From positions 2,430,084 to 2,494,083 of the forward strand of contig NZ_CP012334.1 of assembly GCF_001704295.1 (NCBI RefSeq): a stretch of 64,000 nucleotides of DNA, given 5' to 3'. The DNA comes from Bordetella sp. H567. GTDB taxonomy: Bacteria; Pseudomonadota; Gammaproteobacteria; Burkholderiales; Burkholderiaceae_B. How positions within the stretch are numbered: the stretch's first letter is position 1; each line of letters starts with the position of its first letter. The notes under the pieces were generated by a model, which had not been told where the DNA came from, made no database searches, and saw nothing but the letters and a program-made list of their open reading frames with translations. Shown piece after piece: positions 10,179 to 19,543 of the stretch. The translations under genes were made by a program, and so were the position numbers.

Positions 10179-10817
10179 ATGACGCACTACGAATTGATCG
10201 GTTCGCGCGGTTGCGGTTCGGCGATCGTCGAGGCCGCGCTGCGGCTGGCCGGGCTGGACAGCCGCATCACCGATGTCCCTTACCTGAAACCCGGCCCGGG
10301 GCGCGACCGGCTGCTGCGGCTCAATCCGCTCGGCCAGGTGCCCACGCTCATCCTGCCCGGCGGCGCCGTGATGACGGAAAGCGCGGCCATGATCCTGCAC
10401 CTGAACGACGCCGCGCCGCATGCCAACCTGGCGCCCGCGGCGGGCAGCCTGCAGCGTGCGCGGTTCTTCGAAATGCTGGTGCGGCTGGCCGCGGCCATTT
10501 ATCCCACCTTCACCTACGGTGACGATCCCGCGCGCTGGACCGGCGACGGCGAGGCGGCGCGCAAGCTGCGCGCAAATACCGATGCGCGGCGCGAATTGCT
10601 CTGGCGCAGCCTGGAGGAGCAAGTCAGCGAACCCCACATCCTGGGTGACCAGCTCAGCGCGCTGGACCTGTACGTGACCGTCATGACCCACTGGCGCCCA
10701 CGCCGTCCCTGGTTCGACGAGCATTGTCCCCGGCTGGCGGCGGTGGCCGACCAGGCCGCCGGCCACCCGCGCATCCGCGACGTGCTGCATCGGCACTTTT
10801 CCGGCGCGGGCGACTGA
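10179..10817 (+). CDS. Glutathione S-transferase-like protein
   Basis: A 212-residue cytosolic protein. The ATG at 10179 follows AGGGGAG. The N-terminal 80 residues look like the thioredoxin-fold domain of glutathione transferases (YELIGSRGCGSAI, NPLGQVPTLILPGG, MTESAAMILHLND), and the rest like the all-helical C-terminal domain (ILGDQLSALDLYVTVM). The active-site region has S-R-G-C-G, leaving open whether serine or cysteine is used. Substrate unknown. A T-run at 10966-10974 downstream may help to end the transcript. Confidence 0.85.
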   Translation: MTHYELIGSRGCGSAIVEAALRLAGLDSRITDVPYLKPGPGRDRLLRLNPLGQVPTLILPGGAVMTESAAMILHLNDAAPHANLAPAAGSLQRARFFEMLVRLAAAIYPTFTYGDDPARWTGDGEAARKLRANTDARRELLWRSLEEQVSEPHILGDQLSALDLYVTVMTHWRPRRPWFDEHCPRLAAVADQAAGHPRIRDVLHRHFSGAGD

Positions 10818-11101
10818 GGACGCGGCGTTGCGCCGCCCCTCCGGCCTCGCGCCGCGACAGTCGCGCGGCGATGTCCTTCCATGGGCTCGACAACGCCTGG
10901 TCTGCCAGCGCGCGATTGGACAACGAGGGCGGATTCGTCCTACTGTAGCGCCTGGCGCCGCGCCGTTTTTTTTTGCCTTGGGGCCGCCCCAGGGCCCAAA
11001 AAGCCCCCTTGGGGACAGCAAGCCGAGTTATCGGGGCGGCGCGGGGTTTTTTCGGTCCGGGGAGGTCTTCGGGCCGGTGGGTATGCCGTTTTTTCCTCCT
11101 C
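10818..11101. other. Intergenic region with GC-rich inverted segments and a T-run
   Basis: This 284-base gap holds a 9-base T-run (10966-10974) right after GC-rich sequence, then an imperfect inverted repeat around 10977-10994 (CTTGGGGC / GCCCCAGG) and a second short one around 11003-11014 (CCCCCTTGGGG). A second T-run lies at 11047-11052. Terminator-like and promoter-like elements are probably mixed here, but I could not fix a promoter for the downstream MFS gene. No reading frame looks coding. Confidence 0.4.
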
Positions 11102-12370
11102 ATGACTTCGCCATCGACCACGCGTAGCGCGCCGCAGGGCGCGGATGCGCCGCCGCGCCACAGGCGCGGCACCCCGGGTTACCGCAACACCAACTGGGCG
11201 CTGTTCGCCGCCGGCTTTTCCACCTTTTCGCTGATGTATTGCGTGCAGCCGCTGCTGCCGCTGTTCACCACCCACTTCGGCATCACGCCCACGCAGAGCA
11301 GCCTGTCGCTGTCGCTGACGACGGGGTTGCTGGCGGTGGCGATCTTCATCGTGGGCTTCTGGTCCAGCCGCCTGCCGCGCAAGGGGATCATGGCCGCCTC
11401 GCTGTTCGCATCGGGCATCCTGACCCTGCTGGTCGCACTGACGCCGACGTGGCACGCGCTGCTGGCGGTGCGGGGCTTGCAGGGCCTGGTGCTGGGCGGC
11501 GTGCCGGCGGTCGCCATGGCCTACCTGGCGGAGGAAGTCGCGCCGTCGGACCTGGGGTTCGCCATGGGGCTGTACATCGGCGGCAGCGCCTTCGGCGGCA
11601 TGGCGGGCCGCGTGATGACCGGCCTGGTGGCCGACTACTTCGATTGGCGCGTCGCGATGATGGTGGTCGGCGCGCTAGGTATCGGTTCAGCCCTCCTGTT
11701 CGTCATGAGCCTGCCCGCATCGCGCCATTTCACGCCCCAGCGCGGTGGCGGGTGGCAGGCCGCGCGTACCGGCATCATGACGCACCTGGTCGACGTCAAC
11801 CTGCTGTCGCTGTTCGCGCTGGCGTTCCTGCTGATGGGCGGCTTCGTCACCATCTACAACTATGCCGGCTTTCGCCTGCTGGCGCCGCCGTACTCGCTCA
11901 GCCAGGCCGCGATCAGCGCCATCTTTACCGTCTACGTGGTGGGCATATTCGCCTCGGCGCTGTTCGGCCGCCTGGCCGACCGTCACGGGCGTGGCCTGAT
12001 GCTGTGCCTGGGCGTGGGCACCATGTTGGTGGGAACGCTGCTGACGCTATCGCCCGCGCTGTTGCTGGTGATTGCCGGCGTGATCCTGGCGACCTTCGGT
12101 TTTTTCGCGGCGCATGCCGTCGCCAGCGGCTGGGTCGGCCAGCTGGCGCGCGGCTACAAGGCGCAGGCGGCCTCGCTGTATCTGCTGGCCTATTACCTGG
12201 GCTCCAGCGTGTTGGGATCCGTCGGCGGCAAATGCTGGGAAGTTGCCGGCTGGAATGGCGTCGCGGGATTGATCGCGACGCTGCTGGTCCTGGGATTGGG
12301 CCTGGCGTGGCGGCTGTATGCGGTTATTGGCGCGCCTTGCGCCTCGGCCGCATCGTCTCGCGCAGGATGA
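11102..12370 (+). CDS. MFS transporter (drug/metabolite exporter type)
   Basis: A 422-residue major facilitator with about 12 transmembrane helices. The start at 11102 lacks a clear ribosome binding site (the sequence before it is pyrimidine-rich), so the start is uncertain by some codons. The loop between helices 2 and 3 carries SSRLPRKGIM, and the sixth-seventh loop is around residues 205-225. FGRLADRHGRG in the second half is the repeat of the MFS loop 2-3 motif. It resembles YnfM-type exporters. The 3' end overlaps the convergent EamA gene by 47 bases. Confidence 0.85.
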   Translation: MTSPSTTRSAPQGADAPPRHRRGTPGYRNTNWALFAAGFSTFSLMYCVQPLLPLFTTHFGITPTQSSLSLSLTTGLLAVAIFIVGFWSSRLPRKGIMAASLFASGILTLLVALTPTWHALLAVRGLQGLVLGGVPAVAMAYLAEEVAPSDLGFAMGLYIGGSAFGGMAGRVMTGLVADYFDWRVAMMVVGALGIGSALLFVMSLPASRHFTPQRGGGWQAARTGIMTHLVDVNLLSLFALAFLLMGGFVTIYNYAGFRLLAPPYSLSQAAISAIFTVYVVGIFASALFGRLADRHGRGLMLCLGVGTMLVGTLLTLSPALLLVIAGVILATFGFFAAHAVASGWVGQLARGYKAQAASLYLLAYYLGSSVLGSVGGKCWEVAGWNGVAGLIATLLVLGLGLAWRLYAVIGAPCASAASSRAG

Positions 12371-13217
12371 TGGACAAGCCGGCGGCCACGATGACGGCCG
12401 CGCCGATACAGGTGGTGGCGTCCGGTGTTTCCTGCCAGAACACCCAGCCCAGCAGGGTGGCCCACAGCAGTCCCGTGTAATCGAAGGGCGCCACCACCGA
12501 GGCGGGCGCGATCCGGAAGGCCTGGGTGATCAGGGACAGGCCCAGCGTACTGAACAGCGCGACGCCGGCGAAGAAGGGCCAATGGGCGGGATCGGGCCTG
12601 TGCCAGAACCACGGCAGGGTCGTCGCGGTACACACCAGCTGCGCCACGACGATATACAGGGCCATTGTCAGGAAACTTTCGCCGGGGCCGATGGCCCGCG
12701 CGGTGAGCATCATCGCGGCGTAGAGCACGGCCGTCACCAGGGGCAGGAGGGCCGCGGGCTGGAAGCTCGCCGTGCCGGGACGCACGATCAGCAGCACGCC
12801 GACGAAGCCCAGGCCGATGGCGCCCCAGCGCAGGGCGTCGACGCGTTCCTTCAGGACGAAGACGGACAGCAGCGTGACGCACAGCGGCGCCGCATAGGAA
12901 ATGGCCGTGGCTTCCGCGAAAGGCAGATAGCGCAGGCTGGCGTAGAAGGCGCTGGCGGAGACCACATTGATCGCGCCGCGCAGCAGATGGATGCCGGGGT
13001 GGCGCGTGCGCAGCGCCTGCCTGCCACCCAGCGCCAGCACGATGGCCGCGACGAAAGGCAGGGCGATGGCGCAGCGCAGGAACAGGATCTGGGTGGGCGG
13101 GTAGCTTGCACCCAGCCACTTGGCGATGGCGTCGCTGATCGTCAGGCACAGCATGCCGCACAGGATGCAGAGGATCCCCGCGCTCGCCGGGCGGCGGGCC
13201 GTGGCAGGTGGCGGCAT
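12324..13217 (-). CDS. EamA/DMT-family transporter
   Basis: A 297-residue membrane protein with ten predicted helices arranged as two EamA repeats (roughly residues 12-145 and 155-290). Typical family segments are AISYAAPLCVTLLSVFVLKERV at the end of the first repeat and its counterpart PFDYTGLLWATLLGWVFWQE at the end of the second. Members export metabolites or amino acids; the substrate cannot be told. The start lies 8 bases after the stop of the DUF423 gene, so the two are likely co-transcribed. Confidence 0.9.
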   Translation of the reverse strand: MPPPATARRPASAGILCILCGMLCLTISDAIAKWLGASYPPTQILFLRCAIALPFVAAIVLALGGRQALRTRHPGIHLLRGAINVVSASAFYASLRYLPFAEATAISYAAPLCVTLLSVFVLKERVDALRWGAIGLGFVGVLLIVRPGTASFQPAALLPLVTAVLYAAMMLTARAIGPGESFLTMALYIVVAQLVCTATTLPWFWHRPDPAHWPFFAGVALFSTLGLSLITQAFRIAPASVVAPFDYTGLLWATLLGWVFWQETPDATTCIGAAVIVAAGLSIILRETMRPRRKARQ

Positions 13218-13225
13218 GGCAGTGC

Positions 13226-13615
13226 TCAGTCAGGGGCGATCGTGCGCCAGGCCTGCCACGCAACCAGGGCCCATGCCGCCAGGAACGCCGCGCCGCCCAC
13301 TGGCGTGACCGCGCCCAGCCAACGGATGCCGGTGCCCGAAAGCACGTACAGGCTGCCGCTGAAGAGCACGATCCCGGCGAACATCAGCCAGCCGGCGGCG
13401 GTCCAGATGCCCGTGCCGTGCCCGTAGCGCGCGCTCAGGGCGCCGATGGCCAGGAGACCCAGCGCGTGGGCGATGTGGTAAGTCACGGCGGTTTGCCAGA
13501 CGGCCAGCATGTCGGGGGACAGGACGCGGCGCAGACCATGCGCGCCGAAGGCCCCCGCGCCGACAGCCAGGAACATATTCAGGGCGCCGAGGAAAACGAA
13601 TACGCGATCGGTCAT
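13226..13615 (-). CDS. DUF423 family membrane protein
   Basis: A 129-residue protein with four hydrophobic helices. The FVFLGALNMFLAVGAGAFGAH opening, HALGLLAIGAL in the middle and LSGTGIRWLGAVTPVGG near the end are characteristic of DUF423 proteins, whose function is unknown. ATG 13615 was taken; a GTG three codons upstream is a possible alternative. It sits just ahead of the EamA transporter gene on the same strand. Confidence 0.9.
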   Translation of the reverse strand: MTDRVFVFLGALNMFLAVGAGAFGAHGLRRVLSPDMLAVWQTAVTYHIAHALGLLAIGALSARYGHGTGIWTAAGWLMFAGIVLFSGSLYVLSGTGIRWLGAVTPVGGAAFLAAWALVAWQAWRTIAPD

Positions 13616-13737
13616 GGCGGGCACTTTGCGGGAAAGGGCGGGAATCGTCCGTCCCCGATTCTACAACGGGCCACGCCGCGCCCGCACGGCGCCGCCAGCC
13701 GGGCCGGCGCGGGTCGCCGGCATGGCTGCGTGGCGCT

Positions 13738-14970
13738 TCAGTGATGCGGCACGTCGTCCAGCGAACGCAGATTGCGCAGCTCCGGATACCACCACATCCA
13801 CAAGCCGGCCACAGCGATGGTGCCGAAGCCCCCCAGCACCACGGCCGCCACGGCGCCGGTGGCCTCGGCCATGACGCCCGCGCGGAATTCCCCCAACTGG
13901 TTGGACGTCCCAATGAACAGCATGTTGATCGCGCTGACGCGCCCAAGCATGTCGTTGGGCGTATTCAACTGCACCAGCGAGGAACGCACCACCACGCTGA
14001 TGGAGTCGGCCGCGCCCAGCAGCACCAGCGCCGCCACGGAAACCGGGATGGACCTTGAATAGCCGAAGACGACCGTGGCCAAGCCGAACAGGAACAGTGC
14101 GCCGAACAGCGTCATGCCGATGTTGCCGCCCAGGCTTTTGCGGCCCAGGACCAGGGCGGTCGCCGCGGCGCCGACGGCGGGCGCGGCGCGCAGCGCGCCC
14201 AGTGCCCAGGGCCCGGCCTGCAGGATGTCCTTGGCGAACACGGGCAGCAGCGCGGTGGCGCCACCCAGCAGAACGGCGAACAGGTCCAGCGACAGCGTGC
14301 CGAGCAGGATGCGGCGGCTGGCGATGAAGGTGAAGCCGGCGAACAAGGTCTGCCACGTGGTCGGTTCCTTGCGTGCGGGCGCGCCTTCCGTCTTCATGCT
14401 TAGCATGGACCAAAGCCCCACCACGTAGCACGCCGCGGCCGCGGCATATACCCACCCCGCGCCCAGCGCATAGCCGACGCCGCCCAGGGCCGGGCCGGCG
14501 ATCTGCGCAACCTGGTTGGAGGACGTCGACAGCGCGGTGGCGCGCGGAATCAGCCCGCGGGGCACCACAGCCGGGATCAGGGCGGGCAGGGTGGGCGATT
14601 CGAAGGCCCGCGCGGCGCTGATCGCGATGATGGCCACATACACGATCTGGTGATTCGCATGGCCCGTCAGGGACACCGCGGCCAGCACGAGGGCCGCCAG
14701 CGCCTCCACCGCCATGCAGATCGCGACGATCTTGCGCCGGTCGTAGCGGTCGGCGACGTGGCCCACCACCAGCGTCAGGGCCAGCATGGGGCCGAACTGC
14801 GCCAGGCCGATCAGGCCCAGGTCCAGCGCGCTGCCGGTCAGGGCATAGATCTGCCAGCCGACCGCGACGGAAACCATCTGGAAGGCCAGCGAGGCCGCGA
14901 AGCGCGCCGCCAGAAAATGGGCGAAGGCCGGCCGCGTGACCAGGCGATCGGTATTGTCAGGCGTGGCCAT
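13738..14970 (-). CDS. MFS transporter (EntS/MFS_3 type)
   Basis: A 410-residue MFS protein from the ATG at 14970; a longer frame upstream has no support. It shows VGHVADRYDRRKIV (loop 2-3 motif), SSNQVAQIAGPALGG, and a conserved second half with VRSSLVQLNTPNDMLGRVSA, features of the EntS-like exporter group (siderophore or drug efflux). No siderophore genes are nearby, so the substrate is open. It is transcribed away from the ABC importer genes that begin at 15204. Confidence 0.9.
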   Translation of the reverse strand: MATPDNTDRLVTRPAFAHFLAARFAASLAFQMVSVAVGWQIYALTGSALDLGLIGLAQFGPMLALTLVVGHVADRYDRRKIVAICMAVEALAALVLAAVSLTGHANHQIVYVAIIAISAARAFESPTLPALIPAVVPRGLIPRATALSTSSNQVAQIAGPALGGVGYALGAGWVYAAAAACYVVGLWSMLSMKTEGAPARKEPTTWQTLFAGFTFIASRRILLGTLSLDLFAVLLGGATALLPVFAKDILQAGPWALGALRAAPAVGAAATALVLGRKSLGGNIGMTLFGALFLFGLATVVFGYSRSIPVSVAALVLLGAADSISVVVRSSLVQLNTPNDMLGRVSAINMLFIGTSNQLGEFRAGVMAEATGAVAAVVLGGFGTIAVAGLWMWWYPELRNLRSLDDVPHH

Positions 14971-15203
14971 GCAGTCGGCATCGCTCGTGTAAGAAGAAGC
15001 CGACGATCGTAAACGAAAAATCAACGCATCGCCGTGTCGCGGGCCGTTGTACTGCACCCCATAGGCCTGGCGCGTCGCATTCAGAATGGCGTCAAGTTTT
15101 CACGGTGGACGCTGTTGCGCCGTCGTGATACCGTGCGCACGCCTTTGCGGGCGCGCATGCCGCGCCTCGGTCCGTCATCCTGTCTTTGCCTGCGGGAGCA
15201 GGG

Positions 15204-16937
15204 ATGTACCCGATTTTTGTTTCCAAGCCGGCGGTCCGATCCGCCGACGGCCGCGGTCCCAATCGATGGGACTGGGCTTTGCTGCCCCTGATCCTGGGCG
15301 TGCTGGCGGCGCTGGCCTTCGGGGCTTCGCAAATGGCCAAGCCTTATGCGGTCGGTACGCCCCTGCCGATCTCGCTCGATCCTGCCTATCTGCCGTATTA
15401 CCTGCTGCGGACCACGCTGCGCATGTTCATGGCGCTGGGCGCGTCGCTGGTGTTCAGCTTCGTCTTCGCGGCGGTCGCCTCCAAGTCCCGCACCGCGGAG
15501 AAGATCCTGGTGCCCATGGTGGACATCCTGCAGTCCATTCCCATCCTGGGTTTCCTGTCGATCACGGTCACGGGTTTCATCGCCCTGTTTCCGGGCAGCC
15601 TGCTGGGGGTGGAGTGCGCCGCCATCTTCGCCATCTTCACGTCCCAGGCCTGGAACATGGCGCTCAGCCTGTACCAGTCCATGCGCACGGTGCCGTCGGA
15701 ACTGAACGAGGCGGCGCGCGTGTTCCGCCTCAGCGCGTGGCAACGCTTCTGGCGGCTGGAGCTGCCCTACGCCACGCCGGCGCTGCTATGGAACATGATG
15801 CTGTCGATGTCCGGCGGCTGGTTCTTCGTGGTGGCGTCCGAAGCGATCACCGTCTCCAACCAGGACATCAAGCTGCCTGGCATCGGTTCGTACATCGCGG
15901 TCGCCATCGATGCGCAAAACGTGCATGCGATCGTCTACGCCATCGTCGCCATGGCGATCGGCATCCTGCTGTACGACCAGCTGTTCTTTCGCCCGCTGCT
16001 GGCCTGGGCCGACAAATTCCGCTTCGAGGATACGCAGGGCAATACCGCGCAGCAGTCCTGGGTGCTGGATTGGCTGCGGCGCGGCCGGCTGACGCGGGCG
16101 TGCAGCGAAGCGCTTGCGCAGCAGGCGCAACGCGTGCTGGGCTGGTTTCGCCGCGAATACGATGGGACGTCGGTACGCGCCCGCGTGCGCACCCGCAGCA
16201 CGTATGTCGAGCGCGCGGTGGACGCCGTGCTGACGGCGCTTGCGCTGATCGCCGTGTGGCGGCTGGTGTTGTTCGTGCACGCCGAGGTGGGTTGGTCCGA
16301 AGTGCTGCGCGTGTTCGGCCTGGGCCTGATCACGCTGCTGCGCGTGCTGGTGTTGATCGCGCTGGCCTCCCTGGTGTGGGTGCCCGTGGGCATCATGATC
16401 GGCCTGCGGCCCAACTGGTCCCAGCGTGTGCAGGCGGTGGCGCAGCTGCTGGCGGCTTTCCCGTCCAACCTGCTTTTCCCGCTGGCGGTCATCTTCATCG
16501 TCGCCTTCCGGCTGAACCCGGAAATCTGGCTCAGCCCGCTGATCATCTTCGGCACCCAGTGGTATATCTTGTTCAACGTGGTGGCCGGCGCGACCACCAT
16601 TCCCAGCGAGCTGCGCTATGCCGCCGACAACCTGGGCCTGAAGGGATGGCTGAAGTGGCGGCGCTTCTATCTGCCCGCGGTCTTTCCCAGCTTCGTGACC
16701 GGCGCCATCACGGCCAGCGGCGGCTCGTGGAACGCCAGCATCGTCGCCGAGGTCGTGACCTGGGGCAAGACCACGCTGACCGCGACCGGGCTGGGTGGCT
16801 ATATCGCCGACATGACCTCGCGCGGCGATTTCCCGCGCATCGCGCTGGGCATCGGCGTGATGTGCGTGTTCGTGATGGGCTTGAACCGGTTGCTGTGGCG
16901 CCGGTTGTATGTATTGGCGGAAAAGTGGAGCAGATAG
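15204..16937 (+). CDS. ABC transporter, duplicated (fused) permease
   Basis: A 577-residue inner-membrane protein carrying two BPD_transp_1 permease modules in one chain (about residues 70-270 and 370-570), each with its own EAA-type ATPase-contact loop: LNEAARVFRLSAWQRFWRLE in the first and LRYAADNLGLKGWLKWRRFY in the second. Start ATG 15204 follows GGGAGCAGGG. Such double permeases belong to the nitrate/sulfonate/taurine-type importers and pair with the ATPase encoded 2 bases downstream. No receptor gene adjoins them. Confidence 0.9.
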   Translation: MYPIFVSKPAVRSADGRGPNRWDWALLPLILGVLAALAFGASQMAKPYAVGTPLPISLDPAYLPYYLLRTTLRMFMALGASLVFSFVFAAVASKSRTAEKILVPMVDILQSIPILGFLSITVTGFIALFPGSLLGVECAAIFAIFTSQAWNMALSLYQSMRTVPSELNEAARVFRLSAWQRFWRLELPYATPALLWNMMLSMSGGWFFVVASEAITVSNQDIKLPGIGSYIAVAIDAQNVHAIVYAIVAMAIGILLYDQLFFRPLLAWADKFRFEDTQGNTAQQSWVLDWLRRGRLTRACSEALAQQAQRVLGWFRREYDGTSVRARVRTRSTYVERAVDAVLTALALIAVWRLVLFVHAEVGWSEVLRVFGLGLITLLRVLVLIALASLVWVPVGIMIGLRPNWSQRVQAVAQLLAAFPSNLLFPLAVIFIVAFRLNPEIWLSPLIIFGTQWYILFNVVAGATTIPSELRYAADNLGLKGWLKWRRFYLPAVFPSFVTGAITASGGSWNASIVAEVVTWGKTTLTATGLGGYIADMTSRGDFPRIALGIGVMCVFVMGLNRLLWRRLYVLAEKWSR

Positions 16938-16939
16938 CG

Positions 16940-18247
16940 ATGATGGTCCAGAACAATCTGCTGGAGCTGACCGGAGTCAGCAAAATGTTCCGCACGGCCG
17001 ACGGCGCGACCCGCTCGGTGCTGGAGGGCGTCGATTTTCATTTGCGGGAAGGCGAGATCGTGGCGCTGCTGGGCAAATCGGGCTCTGGCAAGTCGACGCT
17101 GCTGCGCATCATGGCCGGCCTGATCCCGGCCGACCACGGCACCATCCGCTATCGCGGGCAGCCGCTGTATGGTCCGGCCGCCGGCATCGCCATGGTGTTC
17201 CAGTCCTTCGCGCTGTTTCCCTGGCTGACCGTGCGGCAGAACGTCGCGCTGGGCCTGGAGGCGCAGGGCGTGGCGCCCGCCGAACGCGAACAGCGCGCCG
17301 AGGCCGCGCTTGAGCTGATCGGCCTGGCCGGCTTCGGCGGCGCCTTGCCGCGCGAACTGTCCGGCGGGATGCGGCAACGGGTGGGCATCGCCCGCGCGCT
17401 GGCCACCAATCCCGACGTGCTGCTCATGGACGAAGCCTTCTCCGCGCTGGACGTGCTGACCGGTGAATCCCTGCGCGACGACATGCTGGAACTGTGGGAA
17501 GAACGCCGCATGGGCACGCGCGGCATCCTGGTGGTGTCGCACAACATCGAGGAAGCGGTCATGATGGCCGACCGCATCCTGATCTTTGCCAGCGATCCCG
17601 GCCGCGTGCGCGATGAAATCCACGTCACGCTGCCGCGCCCGCGCAACGCCGACTCGCCGGAAGTGCGCGCGCTGGTGGACCAGGTTTATTCGCTGATGAC
17701 GGCCAAGCCGCTGCCCGCGACGGCCGCCGGGGCGCCGCCCACGCCGGTGCACCAGGCCTATCGCCTGCCCGACGCCAATGTTGGCACCATGGAAGCCGTG
17801 CTGGAGCTGCTGGCCGAGCCGCCCTTGAACGGCAGGGCGGACCTGCCGCGCCTGGCAGAGGAAGCCGGCCTGCCCGACGAGGAATTGTTCCCGGCCTACG
17901 AGGCGCTGGGCCTGCTGGGCCTGGCGGTCGTCGAACAGGGCGATATCGCGCTCACCGCGGTGGGCCGCCGCTACGCTGGCGCCGAACAGCAGGAGCGCCA
18001 GGAAATCTTCGGCCGGCAGTTGCTGGCGCATATCCCCCTGGCCGCCAACATCTGCCATTCGCTGCAGCAGGAACCCACCGGCGAACTGCCGGACAAGCAG
18101 TTCCTGGACATGCTGGAGGAATTCCTCAAGGCGGACGAGGCCGAGCGCGTGCTGAAGGTAGCCGTCGAATGGGGTCGCTACGGCGAGGTCTACGCCTACG
18201 ACTACCACACGGGGCGGCTGCATCTGCCGTCCCCGCCGGCGGAGTGA
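16940..18247 (+). CDS. ABC transporter ATP-binding protein with AAA-associated C-terminal domain
   Basis: A 435-residue ATPase. The N-terminal domain (residues 1-255) is a nitrate/sulfonate-type ABC ATPase with GKSGSGKST (Walker A), LSGGMRQRVGIARAL (signature) and VLLMDEAFSALD (Walker B). The remaining 170 residues resemble the AAA_assoc_C domain, a helical segment found on ATPases that partner double permeases and whose function is unknown. The start lies 2 bases after the permease stop. The end converges on the metallophosphoesterase gene with 2 bases between stops. Confidence 0.9.
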   Translation: MMVQNNLLELTGVSKMFRTADGATRSVLEGVDFHLREGEIVALLGKSGSGKSTLLRIMAGLIPADHGTIRYRGQPLYGPAAGIAMVFQSFALFPWLTVRQNVALGLEAQGVAPAEREQRAEAALELIGLAGFGGALPRELSGGMRQRVGIARALATNPDVLLMDEAFSALDVLTGESLRDDMLELWEERRMGTRGILVVSHNIEEAVMMADRILIFASDPGRVRDEIHVTLPRPRNADSPEVRALVDQVYSLMTAKPLPATAAGAPPTPVHQAYRLPDANVGTMEAVLELLAEPPLNGRADLPRLAEEAGLPDEELFPAYEALGLLGLAVVEQGDIALTAVGRRYAGAEQQERQEIFGRQLLAHIPLAANICHSLQQEPTGELPDKQFLDMLEEFLKADEAERVLKVAVEWGRYGEVYAYDYHTGRLHLPSPPAE

Positions 18248-18249
18248 AC

Positions 18250-19410
18250 TCAGCCGCCGCGCGCCGGCACCAGCCGGATGCGGGTGATTTCCGACGGCGC
18301 GCCCACGCGCTTGGGGGGACCCCAATAACCCGTGCCGCGGCTGGTATAGACCCAGAGGCGGCCCATTTTCCGCAGCCCCGCGGTGAAGGGCTGCTGCAAG
18401 CGCACGAAGAAATTCCAGGGCAGGAACTGGCCGCCGTGGGTATGCCCGGATATTTGTAGCGTATAGCCGGCCGGTTCGGCGGCGATCGCCGTGCGCGGCT
18501 GGTGGGCCAGGAGGATGCGCACGGCCGCGTCGGCCGGCGCGCCCAGCAGGGCGCCGCGCGGGTCGCTGCGCTGCGCGGGATCGAACTGCCCCGCGGTGTA
18601 GTCCGTGACGCCGGCCAGCACCAGCCGCGCGCCGTTGTGCGAAATGACCACGTGGCGGTTGGACAGCACCTGCAGGCCCAGGCGCTGGAATTCGGCCACC
18701 CATTCGCGCGCGCCGGCGTAGTACTCGTGATTGCCGGTCACCAGATAGGTGCCGTAGCGGCCGGCCAGGCCGGCCAGTGGCGCCGTATGTGGGGACAGTT
18801 GGTCCACCGGGCCGTCGACCACGTCGCCGGTGATGGCGACGACGTCCGCGCTCAGCGCGTTGACCGCCGCCACGATGGCTTCGACATAGGGCCGGCGGAT
18901 CGTCGGGCCGACATGCACGTCGCTGATCTGTGCGATGGTGAAGCCGGCCAGGGCGGGGGGCAGGCCGGCGATGGGCACGTCGACGGTGACCACGCGTGCC
19001 AGGCGCCGCGCATTGAACAGGCCCAGCAGGGTGACCAGCAGCGCCAGCACGGGCACCGCGAGGGCGGACGCCGCGCGCACGGACGCATCGCCGTGCGGCA
19101 CACCGCGCAGGGCCTCGGCGGCCCACACGGCGGCCAGCACCACATCGCGCAGCACCGTCATCACCAGCAGGGAAGAGAAAAACCCCATGGCCGTCAGGCC
19201 CGTCCAGGCCGCCTGCCGCGACCAGCGCGGCGCCATCCGGCGGGCGCGCGTGCCAAGAGGGATCAGCACGCAGGACGCCACCAGGTATAGTCCTGCCAGC
19301 CAGCGGATGGCGTCGGAAACGGGCGCGTCGGGGATGAGGCGCAACCCGATGTACACGTGCAAGAGGATGCCGATGGCGAGAATGCGGGTAATGAAGGGCG
19401 GGCGGCGCAT
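18250..19410 (-). CDS. Membrane-anchored metallophosphoesterase (YkuE/YaeI type)
   Basis: A 386-residue protein from the ATG at 19410. The first 150 residues hold about four transmembrane helices, and the rest is a calcineurin-like phosphoesterase with all metal-binding motifs: SDVHVG, GDVVDG, GNHEYY and GHTHGG. Relatives remove pyrophosphate or phosphate from membrane lipids or nucleotides (UDP-diacylglucosamine hydrolase in some members), facing the membrane. The substrate here is not determinable. It is convergent with the ABC ATPase gene. Confidence 0.9.
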   Translation of the reverse strand: MRRPPFITRILAIGILLHVYIGLRLIPDAPVSDAIRWLAGLYLVASCVLIPLGTRARRMAPRWSRQAAWTGLTAMGFFSSLLVMTVLRDVVLAAVWAAEALRGVPHGDASVRAASALAVPVLALLVTLLGLFNARRLARVVTVDVPIAGLPPALAGFTIAQISDVHVGPTIRRPYVEAIVAAVNALSADVVAITGDVVDGPVDQLSPHTAPLAGLAGRYGTYLVTGNHEYYAGAREWVAEFQRLGLQVLSNRHVVISHNGARLVLAGVTDYTAGQFDPAQRSDPRGALLGAPADAAVRILLAHQPRTAIAAEPAGYTLQISGHTHGGQFLPWNFFVRLQQPFTAGLRKMGRLWVYTSRGTGYWGPPKRVGAPSEITRIRLVPARGG

Positions 19411-19543
19411 GCAGGGGTCTCCGCCGAATTGAAAAATAGCCAGCGTGCCCTCATTATCCGATATGGCGGCGCTGGGCCGCGCGTTTCCGGTGGCCGGCGC
19501 CGGTTTGCAGGTGTTTCGCCGCGAAATTTGAAAGGCAACTGAT

